64,000 nucleotides of DNA from NCBI RefSeq assembly GCF_020921035.1, contig NC_063150.1:34147826-34211825 (forward strand). The letters run 5' to 3'. A program made the position numbers and the translations under genes. Every line of letters starts with the position of its first letter. Position 1 is the stretch's first letter. Below are positions 23,578 to 34,871 of the stretch, piece by piece. This stretch comes from Rhodamnia argentea (taxonomy: Eukaryota; Streptophyta; Magnoliopsida; Myrtales; Myrtaceae). The notes under the pieces are model-generated. The model was not told where the DNA came from, did not search any database, and saw nothing but the letters and a program-made list of their open reading frames with translations.

Positions 23578-25755
23578 ATGGATCACCAACCCAGCAATGG
23601 TCACATAATTTTGGGTCCGCATTTCACAAGTTTGCCACCTCCCTCTTTCTTGATTAATTGCTTTCCCCGCTTCTCTGAAGAAGTCTTACCCTTCGAGCAA
23701 TCTATTATACGTGCCTCTGCTTGGTCGTCGAGTAACTATAGATTTTCTTCATACCCAAGCTTCGACCATCGGTTTTACAACTGGTACAAACGATTAGAAG
23801 GAGAAGCGGCTACCACGTGGGCACAGGCCGGGATAGATGTCCTACTGTCCTTTTGCGGTACATTCATTGATCCTTCGGAGTATGGCCTCGTCGGTAGTTT
23901 GTGTTGCTTTTGGTCACTGTCATCGAACTGTTTCTTTTTGCCTATTGGTCCAGTGACCCCTACCCTTCTTGATATTTGGTTTCTAACTGGTCTTTCTCCA
24001 TTTATCGATGGTGACCCTCAACCTCCGGACGACCAATTTTCCCTTGATATGTCCTGCTGCCTTGACCTGTCATATGGCGAATTCATGGATCGCCATGCTA
24101 AACCTTCGGGACCCATTCTTCTCGAGGAACATACAGCCTTCATTTTATGTTGGCTTTGCAAATATGTCTTTTGTCTCCCCACATGTCGAATTTCCTCGGA
24201 ATTTCTTGATATGGCCTATGAACCGGCATGTGGTGTTGATGTTGGCCTAGGCCGAATGTTCCTGGCTGCATTATATCGGGGATTGTCGGATGCTCAATCT
24301 TCGCTGATGGATAATCATCCCGCCTCCTTTTCGGGTCCTTTATGGATTCTACACCATTGGGTCCGAGTGTACTTTCCTCATATGTTTTTTGATCAAGCGC
24401 TCACTTCGACGACCGAATCCTCGAAAAGGGGTGATGTACCCTTGGCGTTCAATCGGGCCCTTCGTTGTGCCCCCGACAATCTTACCGCTTTCGATGACTT
24501 CCTTACCGAACCGTTGTCTCTCACCAGCTTTGATTTCTCCAGGCTGCACGTCGATAATGATATATATAGCTCTTCCGGTGCAGATCCCGATTCTTGTCTT
24601 TTACGGATGAGCGTGTTAGCCCCGGCCGACTTAGCTATGAATTTGTCCGGTGGGGGCAAATTCTCATCGGGACTTGAGATTTATAATCCTCATTATTGTG
24701 CTCGCCGATTCGGGCTTACTCGGGGGATCCCAATGCCGGTGGTGTATTCCATGAAATTCCCTTTCTCTGGCCGCAAGAAAGAGGTAACCGACATGATGGG
24801 CCATATCGAAGTTGTTCATGCCGCTCTTAGGCGCTTTGTATTTGTCCGCTTCTCTGACCATCCTTGTAGCACCTCATTTTTCGACAAGTGGTGGCTCTCC
24901 TATCGCTCCTCTTTGTTCTCAACCGGTGCAATGGACGTTCTCTCGAAAGTCCGTCGACACCGATTGGGCTTCTTGCATCCTCTAAGAAGACCTGCTTCTT
25001 TCATTATTCCGAGCATTATACTTGAACAACCAATTGATGAAGGTAAACCCTTTGTTGTTATAAGCAATCTGATAATGAAAGTGAGTACTCCCTGCATTCT
25101 TGCTTGATGTAATTATTGATCCGATTTTCTTCCCGGATGATTCACCGGCTTCTGATGGCCGCACGGATGACTTACCCAACAAATCGTGGGTTGTTCACAT
25201 GAACATGGCGAGTGCCTCGGCTGGCCCATCGAATACTCTTCGCTGCGACTATTCATACCTTCGCGGCAAGTGGTCACGCCCGCATGACTTACTAGGAGGA
25301 GGATATGCCTACATATGTAACCAAGCGTCGATCGAGGATGAGATCAAAGCTCTCCTTGCTTTTCCGGCCCATTTGCCCTATCCGGTCCAATGTCGTGCCC
25401 TTGGATTTGCCATTAATGAACTTTTCCTCACATTTAGCTCGACTTTACGGTCCTTCGGGATAAGGCGGCGTGAACTAGCGATTATCGACAAGTTGGAAAC
25501 AGATTCCCTTCTTGCGACAATGAGGCGGCTTATCGACGTAGTGTTCTTGATACCCTGGAAAGTGACGGTTGTACCACCCCGCAAGTACTATCTGCACAAT
25601 TGAAGGCAATCAAACAGCAAGAGGCAATTTGCGAATCACCGCACCTTGATATGATGCAAGCCGGTCATCGAAAGGAGGCAATTGTTGACGCCAACCGCAA
25701 TAGTGAAATGCTACTTCATAGTTTCGTCTTGAGTCTTGAACAGCACGTATTGTAG
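23578..25755 (+). pseudogene. Antisense PMD-domain ORF B (tandem paralogue of A)
   Basis: The first in-frame ATG is 23578 (MDHQPSNGHIILGP). The main frame runs to 25107, then the reading continues in another frame to about 25500 and in a third to a stop at 25755, so two frame changes are needed. It is clearly homologous to ORF A: GLVGSLCCFWSLSSNCFFLP, TLLDIWFLTGLSP, EEHTAFILCWLCKYVF, SGPLWILHHWVRVYFPHMFF, YNPHYCARRFGLTRG. The C-terminal part (AQLKAIKQQEAICE, LLHSFVLSLEQHVL) may form a coiled coil. A and B differ throughout, so the duplication is older than this insertion. PMD proteins of plants act in transposon and gene silencing. Whether this copy does anything is unknown. Confidence 0.75.
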
Positions 25756-26029
25756 TCCGTTGTTGCTAGTTCCATATTAATGCCACCTGTCCTTATCATC
25801 TTGTTCTATCATTGAACCGCCGGTCTTAGTGTCAATTCTCCAAAGTTCATCATGACGCGATCTTCTCGGGATCACCCTTTTTCCATGCGGCATTTAATGA
25901 AAGGCGTCGTTTCCGATTTCTTCTTCTTCTCGCCTCGATAACCGTCCACTATCCTTTCTTGCCTCGATCGTCGGAAGGTCGTGGGCGGATACTCAGCATC
26001 GTGGGGCGAACCGTTCCTTGGCCTTCATC

Positions 26030-26037
26030 TATAAATA
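26030..26037 (+). promoter_or_regulatory. TATA box ahead of antisense ORF C
   Basis: CATCTATAAATAGGG, a strong plant TATA match, 86 bp before the ATG at 26116. The CTTCATCC stretch that follows would suit a start site. Confidence 0.6.
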
Positions 26038-26115
26038 GGGTTACTTGCCCGGAGTGCGTCTTCATCCAAACCCTTCTTTCCTTTGATTCTTAGAGAAAAC
26101 TTCCTCAAAGCCTTA

Positions 26116-26940
26116 ATGGAGCGTGCTTCTTCTTCTTCGGCTTCGTCTCCCCCTACATACTTCGGTCGTGAGTTCTCGGCTATCCGGAGGGAGATTATCT
26201 CCCTTCCGAGTTACACCTACACCATGCTGGTGGTGAAACCGCGAGCCCTCGATAAACTTCACAACTTGCTCAACCGTTACGCACCTCAAAATCTTCCCTC
26301 CGACCATCCGTTCCGGTCGGACTACGAAGAGTTTGTCACGCTTTTCGACTACGGGCTGGATAAGTTTCACGGAATCGGCAATCATGTCTCCAGCATGATC
26401 TCACCGAACATGAAGTTTGGTGTAAGATCGAAGAGATTGAGAACGGAGAAGTGGTGCACAAGGAACTCGCAACGTCCAAGAAGCTCTCCATGCCTCTCAT
26501 GCTAGCGTCCTTCAACTTCGAACATTGTTTCCAACCGCCCGACTACCAGCCAGCGACACTGCGAAGGCCCTCGAAGGAAACCGAGCGGCGGGGAACATGA
26601 ACCGGCTGAAGCCTCGTGAGACCCGTTCCTTGGCTTCCATAGGGCCCCCTTTGGAGGGTCCGAAGGCCATGTTGGACTCTACCAATGGTCTTCGCGGGGT
26701 CGAAAGAGCACCTTCGGCCGGCTGGAGGGCGAGAAGGATAGGCTGGAGGCGGCATTGGAAGAGTTGGTGAAGCCCATCACCGCGCGGGAAGAGAACGCCA
26801 AGTTGGAGTGCCGGCTGCGGGGCTTCGTGGTTCGTTTCGGGAGCACTTCCGGTGAAGGTTTCTTTGGGGCGAGCGGAAGAGAGAGAGGAAGGAAGAGAGA
26901 AAGAGAGAGAAAGAGAAAAGGGGGAAAAGAGAGAGAGTGA
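26116..26940 (+). pseudogene. Antisense ORF C, unrecognised, with coiled coil
   Basis: ATG 26116 opens a frame starting MERASSSSASSPPTYFGREF that runs to 26505. Near 26395 another frame takes over with sensible content (EVWCKIEEIENGEVVHKE, then LMLASFNFEHCFQPPDY), and a charged, helical tail (LEGEKDRLEAALEELVKP, ENAKLECRLRG) and an arginine/glutamate-rich low-complexity end (GAGAGA-based) run to 26940. I do not recognise the family. It ends about 40 bp from the tail-to-tail end of the integrase frame. It could be another captured host gene fragment. Confidence 0.45.
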
Positions 26941-26977
26941 GGGATGTATTGAAATTTTATGAATGAATTGGATTTTC

Positions 26978-28254
26978 TCACTCCTTGTCCTCTAACGCTT
27001 CCCGCATTTCCCACATCGATGGGTGGAACTTTTTTAAATACTTCCCGTTGATTAAGCGTTGTAGTTCTCTTCCATCAATTTCCATTACTCGATATGCATT
27101 TCCTGGGAGGGCGTCTACTATCAAGTATGGTCCTTCCCACTTCGACGACCATTTGCCGAATTTTTCATTTGTCGAGGTTCATAGGCAAAATAGTCTTCCA
27201 CACCAAGTCTCCCACGTCGAAACGCTTGGCTTTCACGTGTTTGTTGTAAGCCTTGGCAACTCTTCGCTTCGAGCCATCAATTTTTCCAAGTCTTTGTGGC
27301 TCGGTTTTCTCCCAATTCATCAATATTGGTGTACATCATTTCATCGTCTTGCTCTTTAGCCATACCATCCTGGAGTTTTACTCTCAATGATTGCACCGTA
27401 ATCTCTAGGGGTAACACGGCCTCTTGTCCATATGTTAGCATGTAGGGAGTGACCCCAGTGCTTGATCTTTTGGAAGTTCGATAAGCCCATAACACCGTCG
27501 ACAACAATGAGTCCCATTCCCTTGGGTTGTCCTCCAAATGCTTTTTAATCAATCCGATGATTATTTTGTTGGAGGCTTCTGCTTGGCCATTAGCCTGAGC
27601 GTAATAGGGCGTCGAATGAATCATCTTGATACCCCTCGACTTAGCAAAGTCTCGTATTTCTTGGCCTGTGAAGACTGTCCCTTGGTCGGCAGTGATAGTC
27701 TCTAGAATTCCAAATCGATGAATAATTCGCTCTTCGATGAACTCCCTAACCGATTTTTGTGTCACGCTTTTATATGACGCCGCTTCAACCCATTTTGTGA
27801 AGTAATCTGTGGCTACTAAAATGAAACTGTGCTTCTTCGACGAGGGAGGATAAATTTTCCCTATTATGTCCATTGCCCAACCTCGAAATGGCCATGGCTT
27901 AATAATTGGGTTCATCGGTGCGGCAGGTACTTGCTGGATTGGTCCATGCCTTTGGCACGATTGACACCCCTTCGCGTAATCGATGCGGTCTTGGGTGATT
28001 GTTGGCCAAAAATACCCATGTCGTCTTAACAACCACTTTGTTTTCAATCCAGGCTGATGTGCACCACGGATCCCTTCATGGACTTCCGTCATGACTAGCA
28101 TTGCTTCCTCCCGCCCTAAGCACTTGAGAAGCGATCCGTCGATTGTCTTTCGATACAATTCGTTGTCGATCAACAAATATTTTAAGGCTTTCCTTTTGAA
28201 GTCCCCTACGCGTAACCCGGGTTCTTCAAGTAGTTTACCAAAGGGGTTCTCCAA
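26978..28254 (-). pseudogene. Integrase (frameshifted C-terminus)
   Basis: The frame from 28254 to 27277 has the zinc-binding HHCC part (HEGIRGAH ... CQSC), then the catalytic D,D,E core: Asp in WAMDIIG, Asp in TADQGTVF and Glu in NGQAEASN are all present. This is followed by the GKNxxEW-like NPREWDSLLSTVLWAYRTS block. After 27277 the chromodomain-less C-terminal region continues in another frame to a TGA at 26978 (the minus strand there codes a segment ending REALEDKE). The catalytic core itself looks intact. Confidence 0.85.
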
Positions 28255-30557
28255 TCTTGTTGGCCGCTGGTTTCTCCCGAGCTTTCGGATCGCTTAATCA
28301 TCATTACCCGGGCATCTATTGATGGTAAGGTTCTTACTTGAGTAATGATGTGGTCCGCTAATTCCTTCGATATACGATATCCCGACGCCATCCGAGCCAA
28401 TTCATTAGCCTCTGAATTTTCACTCCTCTTGACATGGATTAGCTCGTATTCGACGAACTTCGACAACAATTCTTTTGCCAGGTGGTGATGCCTAATAATG
28501 TTTTCATTCAAACATTGATACTCACCATTTAGTTGTCTGATCACCAACTGAGAATCGCCATTCACTTTAATTGACCTGACCCCCATGTCAATTAAAACAT
28601 TCAGACCCACGATCGGGGCTTCATATTCGGCTTGATTATTTGAGCATTCAAAGTCAAACCTGAATATGAGTTTTGTTTTCTGTCGAAAAGGTGATATGAC
28701 CATGATTCCTGCGCCCTTTGAACCGGATGCCACCGACCCATCGAAATATAATATCCAAGGCGCAATACCCGGATAATTTTCATCATCCTCGACTTTTAAA
28801 CTTGAAGGGTATTCGGTAATGAAATCGGATATTGCCCGCCCTTTTATTGCTTTGAGCGGCACATAAATCGGATCGATTTCTATTAGAGTAAACGCCCATT
28901 TTGCAATCCGGCCCCTAATGATTGGCATGGACAACATGTACTTAATCACGTCTGTTTTACAAATTACATGTACCGTAGTCGGCAACATATAATGTCGTAA
29001 TTTTGTACAGGCGTAGTACGGTGATAAACATAGTTTTTCGATGGACGTGTATCTTGTCTCGGCATCGTTGAGCATCCTACTTAGGTAGTATACGGCCCGC
29101 TCTTTCCCTTCGTCGTTTTCTTGAGCCAAGATACTCCCGATCGTTGTATCGGCGGCCGATAAATACAACTTTAAAGGCCGTCCCGCCTTTGGTGGCGTCA
29201 ACACTGGTGGCTTGATGAGATAATCTTTTAACCTGTCGAAAGCCACCTGATGTTTTTCTTCCCACATAAACTCTCGCTCATTCTTCAATTTGAGCAACGG
29301 GGAGAAAACTTCGATTTTTCCTGAGAGGTTAGCTATAAAACGCCGCAAGAAATTTAATTTCCCGATTAACATTTGCAGCTGTTTTTTATTATCAGGAGAT
29401 GGCAATTCTGAAATAGCCTTAGCTTTGTTCATATCTACTTCTATACCTCTACGATGAACCAAAAAGCCAAGAAAGTTGCCAGCTTTTATCCCGAAAGCGC
29501 ATTTCAAAGGGTTCATTTTTAACTTAAATTTGCGCATTCTCTCAAAAACTTGCTCTAAGTGGTCCGGATGACTTACCCGGCCTGTCTTGACGATGACGTC
29601 ATCGATGTAGACCTCCATAAACTCCCCAATCATATCGTGGAAGATATAATTCATTGCCCTTTGATACGTAGCACCAGCATTCTTCAAACCGAAAGGCATG
29701 ACGACCCATTCGAACGTACCAATAGCCCCGGGGCATCTAAATGCTGTCTTGTGAACATCCTCCATCGCTATGAATATCTGATTGTACCCAGGATGCCCGT
29801 CCATGAGAGACATCATTTCGTTATTGGATGCCGAATCGATCAACATATCGGCGATGGGCATCTGGTACTCGTCTTTAGGGGTGGCCGCATTAATGTCTCG
29901 GAAATCAATGCACACTCGGAGTTTGCCGTTCTTCTTCTTGACAGGCACGATATTTGACAACCATTCGACATACCTTGCTGGTCTTATGAATCCGGCCGAA
30001 AGGAGACGCTCGATTTACTCCTTAACTTTAAGGATCACTTCGGGAGCGAATCTTCTAGCGGCCTGTTGGTGTGGTCGAAATCCTCTTTTAATTGGTAATC
30101 GATGCTCAACTATGCTCCTCGAGAGTCCAGGCATCTCATGGTAATTCCAGGCAAAGCAATCCTTATATTTTTTCAATAGGTTTACCATTTGAATCTTGTA
30201 TCTCCGATCGAGTAGTTGGCTCACATAAGTAGGTTGAGGACGGGCCTCATCTCCGAGATTGACCTCTTCCAATGGGTCTTGAGCTTGAATTACCTTGTCG
30301 TCCTCCTTAATTGGTGAGTCTTCAAAATCTAAAATGCCGTCCGCAAGCTGTCGGGCTTGATCGCTTTGCTCGGCCCTGTAGGCCGCATACCTCTCGGCGA
30401 GGTTTTGCGCAAATGACCGACTTTCCATCGGAAAACGGGTCGATCGGTTCCACCGGTTCCTTTCTTGGGATCCACTCGGTACTCCCTTTGTCGAAACGGC
30501 AGAATGCAATATCTCTTGGGTCCACTTCGGGCGGCTTAGATATGCGAAGGCAATCAT
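28206..30557 (-). pseudogene. Reverse transcriptase and two RNase H domains
   Basis: One frame broken by a single in-frame TAA (30015-30017). The first part (30557-30018) is the connector leading into RT. The second (to 28206) has the RT core with VPVKKKNGKLRVCIDFRDIN, FRCPGAIGTFEWVVMPFGL and the catalytic YIDD. After this comes a Ty3-type RNase H whose expected TDAS-like start reads LSAAD, probably catalytically weak. Last is a second, archaeal-like RNase H (YFDGSVASGSKGAG, NNQAEYEA, VNGDSQLVIRQLNGEY). The double RNase H is diagnostic of the Tat lineage. In the final acidic position I see ANELA where ANDLA is usual. Confidence 0.85.
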
Positions 30558-30564
30558 CCCAGCA

Positions 30565-31029
30565 TCACTTTGTCCCTACGGATATACGGGTCCAGGTAAC
30601 ACAAGTCCGGGGATTTGCTTTTACATATTCCACTTTGTCCCCATTCCAAAATGCTAGCATCTGGTGAAGTGTCGATGGGACACATTGGTTTCCATGTATC
30701 CAATCTCGTCCCAACAGCAAGTTATAAGATCCGTCGGCGTCGACAACGCGTAAAGACGTCCTCGATGTTTTAGATCCGACGGTCGGGTCGGCGACATATA
30801 CTCCCTTTACTTCAGTAATTTCGCCGGTGAAATCAGATAACTGTATATTCGATGGGATTATTTCATCATCATTCCTCCCGATTTTCTTGAAGAAGCGGTA
30901 TGGAATGAGATTTAACGTTGAACCGCCATCCACCGTAACTTTCATTACCGGCCGCCCGTTGATCTTGGCATTTATATTGAGCGACCTCAAGTGATTCGAG
31001 AGATCCTCCATGGGTTTCCTGAATTCCAT
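30565..31029 (-). pseudogene. Aspartic protease domain
   Basis: 154 residues with the active-site region VDGGSTLNLIP (Asp-Gly-Gly-Ser where many relatives have D-S/T-G-S or DPGS) and the flap/end region LLLGRDWIHG. It is in the same frame as the distal gag part, separated by one stop near 31141-31143. A frame change separates it from RT. Confidence 0.75.
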
Positions 31030-31140
31030 GGTCTCTTCATCGCTGAAGCAAAATTGAGCCCCTTCCTTTTCTTGCGTCGTTTCTTTATAGCCGCCGTCAG
31101 CCGAGGTCGACTCGAGTTGAAACTCGTGTGGTAACTTAAC

Positions 31141-33866
31141 TCATACCATACAAGAGCTTAGGGGGGAAACCGACACGCTAGCGGGGGTTTTAAATCGAGA
31201 TTTGGATGCATATGTTTTTCGTGTCTTTGTACCCTTGTCCTCTTTTTCTTGAGTTGGGTGTGTCTCTTCTGGTCGTCGTCGCCAAACCGGATTTCTCGGC
31301 CTCCGCAGTTTGGTGTGGTTAGGAGCTGCTGCCATCGAGTCATGACGGGCTGGAATCTCCTGTTGCCGTAGTATGCGGACCCTGTTCTTTCTTTGCACCC
31401 TTCTCTTCTGAGTTCGGGTCAAAATTTTCTCCTTTTCTTGGTCTTCCGTCACCTCATACCATGACCCTTCTACGGGGTTGCTTGGTATCTTAAGAGTGCG
31501 TCGACGATGTGGCTCATGAAGGCCTTGTCGAAAATCTCTGTCGAACTCCTTTCCCCATCCATAGTGGACTCTTTCCTGGGGATGTGGGGTCGATGGACCA
31601 TAGCTTACGTAATAATCAAACTTGCCACTTGGCTCACCTAAAGTACCAATTGTAGGGTCCCCTTCATCGTATCTCCGCTTAAACGACTTATAAACTCTCC
31701 GATGATTAGAACTTCTTCGAGGTCCGGCACTTTCGGTGTGAAAAGGCGTCTTATTGCTATGACTGGCTTGACCGCTCTTTTGGTACCCTTCCTCGGGTGT
31801 ACTATTGTTTTCCAATTTTCGCCCGCAATAAGCGCATAAATTTGTTGACGTATGGCTTTTACTCGATCGCTTTAAAGATACCATTCCAGTCATCACTAGA
31901 AAAGGATTCGCGTCTACATCCATCGGGGGTTTCCCTTTGTCTTCAGCAAATCTGATCTTTCCTTGTCGAATCGCTTCTTGAATGTTCTTTTTAAGGACTA
32001 GACAATCCGATGTGTTATGGCTCCATGAGTGATGCCATTTGCAATACTTCTTCCCCGCTAATTCTTCTTTGGACGGTATCTTACGCCCTTCACATCGGCT
32101 GATTTGTCCGTCGACCAAAGATATGTCGAAAATTTCTTCCGCCCGATTCGCATCGAATGAATAATACACTTGCTTCTTTTGCTTTAGCCATTATAGTTGA
32201 CTTCTCTTTCATCCTTGCTGGCTTCAGTGCTTGGCAAGTGTATGGCTTGTCGATGATTAATTGGGCGACGGCCACTTCGACGGGCTCCGTTGATTCTTCG
32301 TCGAAATCGGGTGGCTCGACAAAACTTACATCTCCTCTTCGGGTGTGCCTTTTGTCTTTTTCCTTGAGCAGACTTTCGTGCTTTGTTGCCATCGTGGATA
32401 ATTCGAATAGATCCGCACATGGATGACCCACCATCCTATCTCGTATTTCGAATTTCAACCCGTTGAAAGCGAACTCAGCGAATGTTTTTTCCGGTAAAGG
32501 AACTAAACATTTGTTCCTAGCCCGTTTAAACCTTGCAACAAACCGGTCGACCGTCTCGTTTGTCATTTGCTTCATCGTCGACAAATCTGCTGCTGACAAG
32601 TTTGACACCGCTCTTTGAAACCGGTCATGAAACAAACGCTCCATCTGTTCCCATGTCAACACCGAATTGGGTGGTAATGCAGTATACCATGTAAAGGTTG
32701 TTTTCGACAAGGATAATGGAAAGAGCCTTAATTTCCAGTGATCCGCATGTGTAGCATCCCCACATAGTGCTAGAAAACGGTTGATATGTTCATACGTGGA
32801 CTGATCATCCTCCCCAGTAAAAAGTGTGAACTCGGGTATTTTAAACCCTCTTGGATATGGGAACGTATCCATCCAATCCGGGTATGGTTTTCGGTAAACA
32901 TTAGCCCGGTATCCTACCATTGGGTCAATGTATACGGGTGTCCGGTCAAACACTGGCTGATGGTACTGCGGTTGATATGGCATTTGATATCCAGGTTGTG
33001 GAGGATGATATATGGGTTGCACAACGGGCTGAAACATCGGCTCGGGACCTGGTGGTTGAAAGGCCCGATTCATCCGTCGATATCCGGGTCGTATGGCCCG
33101 GTATCCATCTTGTCCTTGCCCCCTAGCTTGGGGTAATTGATCTTGCCCCCTGGCTTGGGGTAATTGATCTTGCCCCCTAGCCTGCCATTGCCCCCTAAAG
33201 GGTATTGCCCCCTGATTTTCGACAATCATGGGTACCGGTTGTTCATTGATAGGGACAGGGTTATGTTGGGCAGCTACTTCCCGACGAGCAATATTCTCGT
33301 CTTGTCGAACGGGGTGTCCCGGAAGCATAACAGTATCCGCGAGTATATCTTGTCGAATAGGATGTCTAGGGAACATACCGTGTCCGCATTTACCGGGGTC
33401 CGGGTTCGTTGGCCGGTAACGCCTCTCCTCGTTGCGGAATCCGCGGAGGTGCTAAAGGCTGAGTATTACCGCCCCGCAAGGCCTATATTTGGCGGTGTTG
33501 TTCTTGGTAAATCGCCACTTGCGCCGGTACGAAACCATTCCCTTCCCGAGCATGAGGTGGGTTAATTGTAATCCCATGTTGTCCTGCAGCACATTCGTGA
33601 TACGTGTTGATGATTAATGGCCCGACAACCTCGGTCATCCGCCGTACCATGTGATCAGCAAACTCGTTCTGGACTTCTTCGATGGTCCGCCTTATCGATG
33701 TTAGCATGACGAGCGTCATTTCGGGATTTCTCCTTGGCTCCTCAACGTTACGTCGAGAGACCTCGACGTCCTCTTGATGGGCCGTGGATGACTCCATTCG
33801 TTGTATTTCTTCCCGGGGCTCGTCTCCACCACCGTCTATGTTGTTACGTCCTCGCGTGCGTGGCAT
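31141..33866 (-). pseudogene. gag (three frames)
   Basis: Starts at ATG 33866 (MPRTRGRNN), only 27 bp below the PBS, and is in frame to 33483. The middle part, 33376 to about 32150, has the gag core (PYPRGFKIPEF, FTGEDDQSTYEHINRFL, HADHWKLRLFPLSL, TFTWYTALP, FHDRF, ETVDRFVARFKRARNKC). The last part, 32169-31141, has a Cys/His cluster (YCKWHHSWSHNTSDC). Two frameshifts interrupt it. A short in-frame triplication, (ARGQDQLPQ)n, lies at about 33120-33185. Confidence 0.8.
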
Positions 33867-33892
33867 AGCACTTCTCTCGAACCGACACCAAA

Positions 33893-33911
33893 GGTCCCAC
33901 CGGGCGTGCCA
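33893..33911 (-). promoter_or_regulatory. Candidate primer-binding site
   Basis: The minus strand reads TGGCACGCCCGGTGGGACC, eight bases inside the 5' LTR, starting with the TGG expected for the tRNA CCA end. I cannot assign the tRNA. Confidence 0.65.
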
Positions 33912-33919
33912 AAAAAGAT

Positions 33920-34866
33920 TGTTGCGCGTTAAAATCCTTCGACAAGGTTTCTTGGTTATGGGTTCTAGGCCCGCGATCGACTATGGCCCAAAGAAGGTTG
34001 CTTGCGCGAGAATCTTTTATCGAACTTAATCCGTTCGTTTTCCAAAAAGGAGTTCTGGGTCGGTTTTGGACAGAGAGTGTCAAATGCAATAGATTTACAC
34101 GTAAGGGCGCGTTACAAACGGGCTTTCGACAACTTCGACGGCCCAATGCGCAATAGTGACTGTATGTTGACAGACTTCGACGTGACCCTGGAATTGAATC
34201 GACAGGATCGTAGGACACAATGCTGGAATTCAATCGACAAAGACCGGACGGGGAATTATAGGACACAATCTTGGAATTGAATCGACGGTATTGGACGGGA
34301 TGGGTGAAGGGTGCAACACCGGAATTTAATCGACGGTATTGAACCTAACGAGCAGACGCCGGAATCTAATCGACGACACCTAACTCTAGATATGATACTC
34401 GCCGGAATTGAATCGACGACGGGAATCTCAAAGCTACGGCTAGGCTAGGCTAAAGGCTAAAGATTAAGAGCTAAGAGCTAGTTTGATAATGCAGGTGTTT
34501 TGGATTTGTTGTGTGTCCGTATCTTTGCTATTGCGATGTATTTATAGGCAAGCTCTTTAGTAACCGCCGAGCGGTTTCTTCCTTTGGCCCCACGCTTTGC
34601 TTTTTTCCATAAGCCACGTGGAATGACGGTTTCCTAGTCTTCGCGCCTTTTCTTTTACCTCGTGGGGATTACCGCCAACCGCTTTGATCGTGGCCTCCCT
34701 CCGCGCGCTTTTCTTGTTCTAGAAGGAAGTGGCGCCAGAATTTATCCCGACACGTGGCACCTTTCTGATTGAAACGTTCCTTGCTTCAGTGTTTCTTCCC
34801 GTAGCCGATTATCGCTTCCTCACGTGCTTGTCACGAGTCTCTCTTGGTTTATTTTGAGTGTCAACA
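33920..34866 (-). repeat. 5' LTR
   Basis: 947 bp, TGTTG...CAACA, nearly identical to 19299-20244 (about twenty differences by eye, mostly single bases and small indels). It carries the same six GGAATTNAATCGAC copies (34190, 34225, 34273, 34321, 34361, 34404). Confidence 0.95.
34538..34548 (-). promoter_or_regulatory. TATA box in the 5' LTR
   Basis: The minus strand reads CCTATAAATAC, about 320 bp into the LTR. Transcription of the element would start about 30 bp further, near 34510, leaving about 590 bp of R-U5. Confidence 0.65.
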
Positions 34867-34871
34867 CTTGG
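34867..34871 (-). repeat. Target-site duplication (copy 2)
   Basis: CTTGG directly after the LTR end, matching 19294-19298. Confidence 0.9.

Larger units (their letters stand above)
19299..34866 (-). mobile_element. Ty3/gypsy LTR retrotransposon, Tat-like, with antisense PMD genes
   Basis: A 15.6-kb element read on the minus strand: 5' LTR (33920-34866), PBS, gag, protease, RT, two RNase H domains, integrase, then about 6.7 kb carrying plus-strand (antisense) ORFs, polypurine tract and 3' LTR (19299-20244). LTR ends are TGTTG...CAACA. A 5-bp CTTGG duplication flanks it. Order RT-RH-INT makes it Ty3/gypsy. The extra second RNase H, long size and large pol-to-LTR spacer fit the Tat/Ogre lineage. 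Coding frames are interrupted by several frameshifts and stops, so this copy is not autonomous. The LTRs differ at only about twenty positions by eye, so the insertion is fairly recent. Confidence 0.95.
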
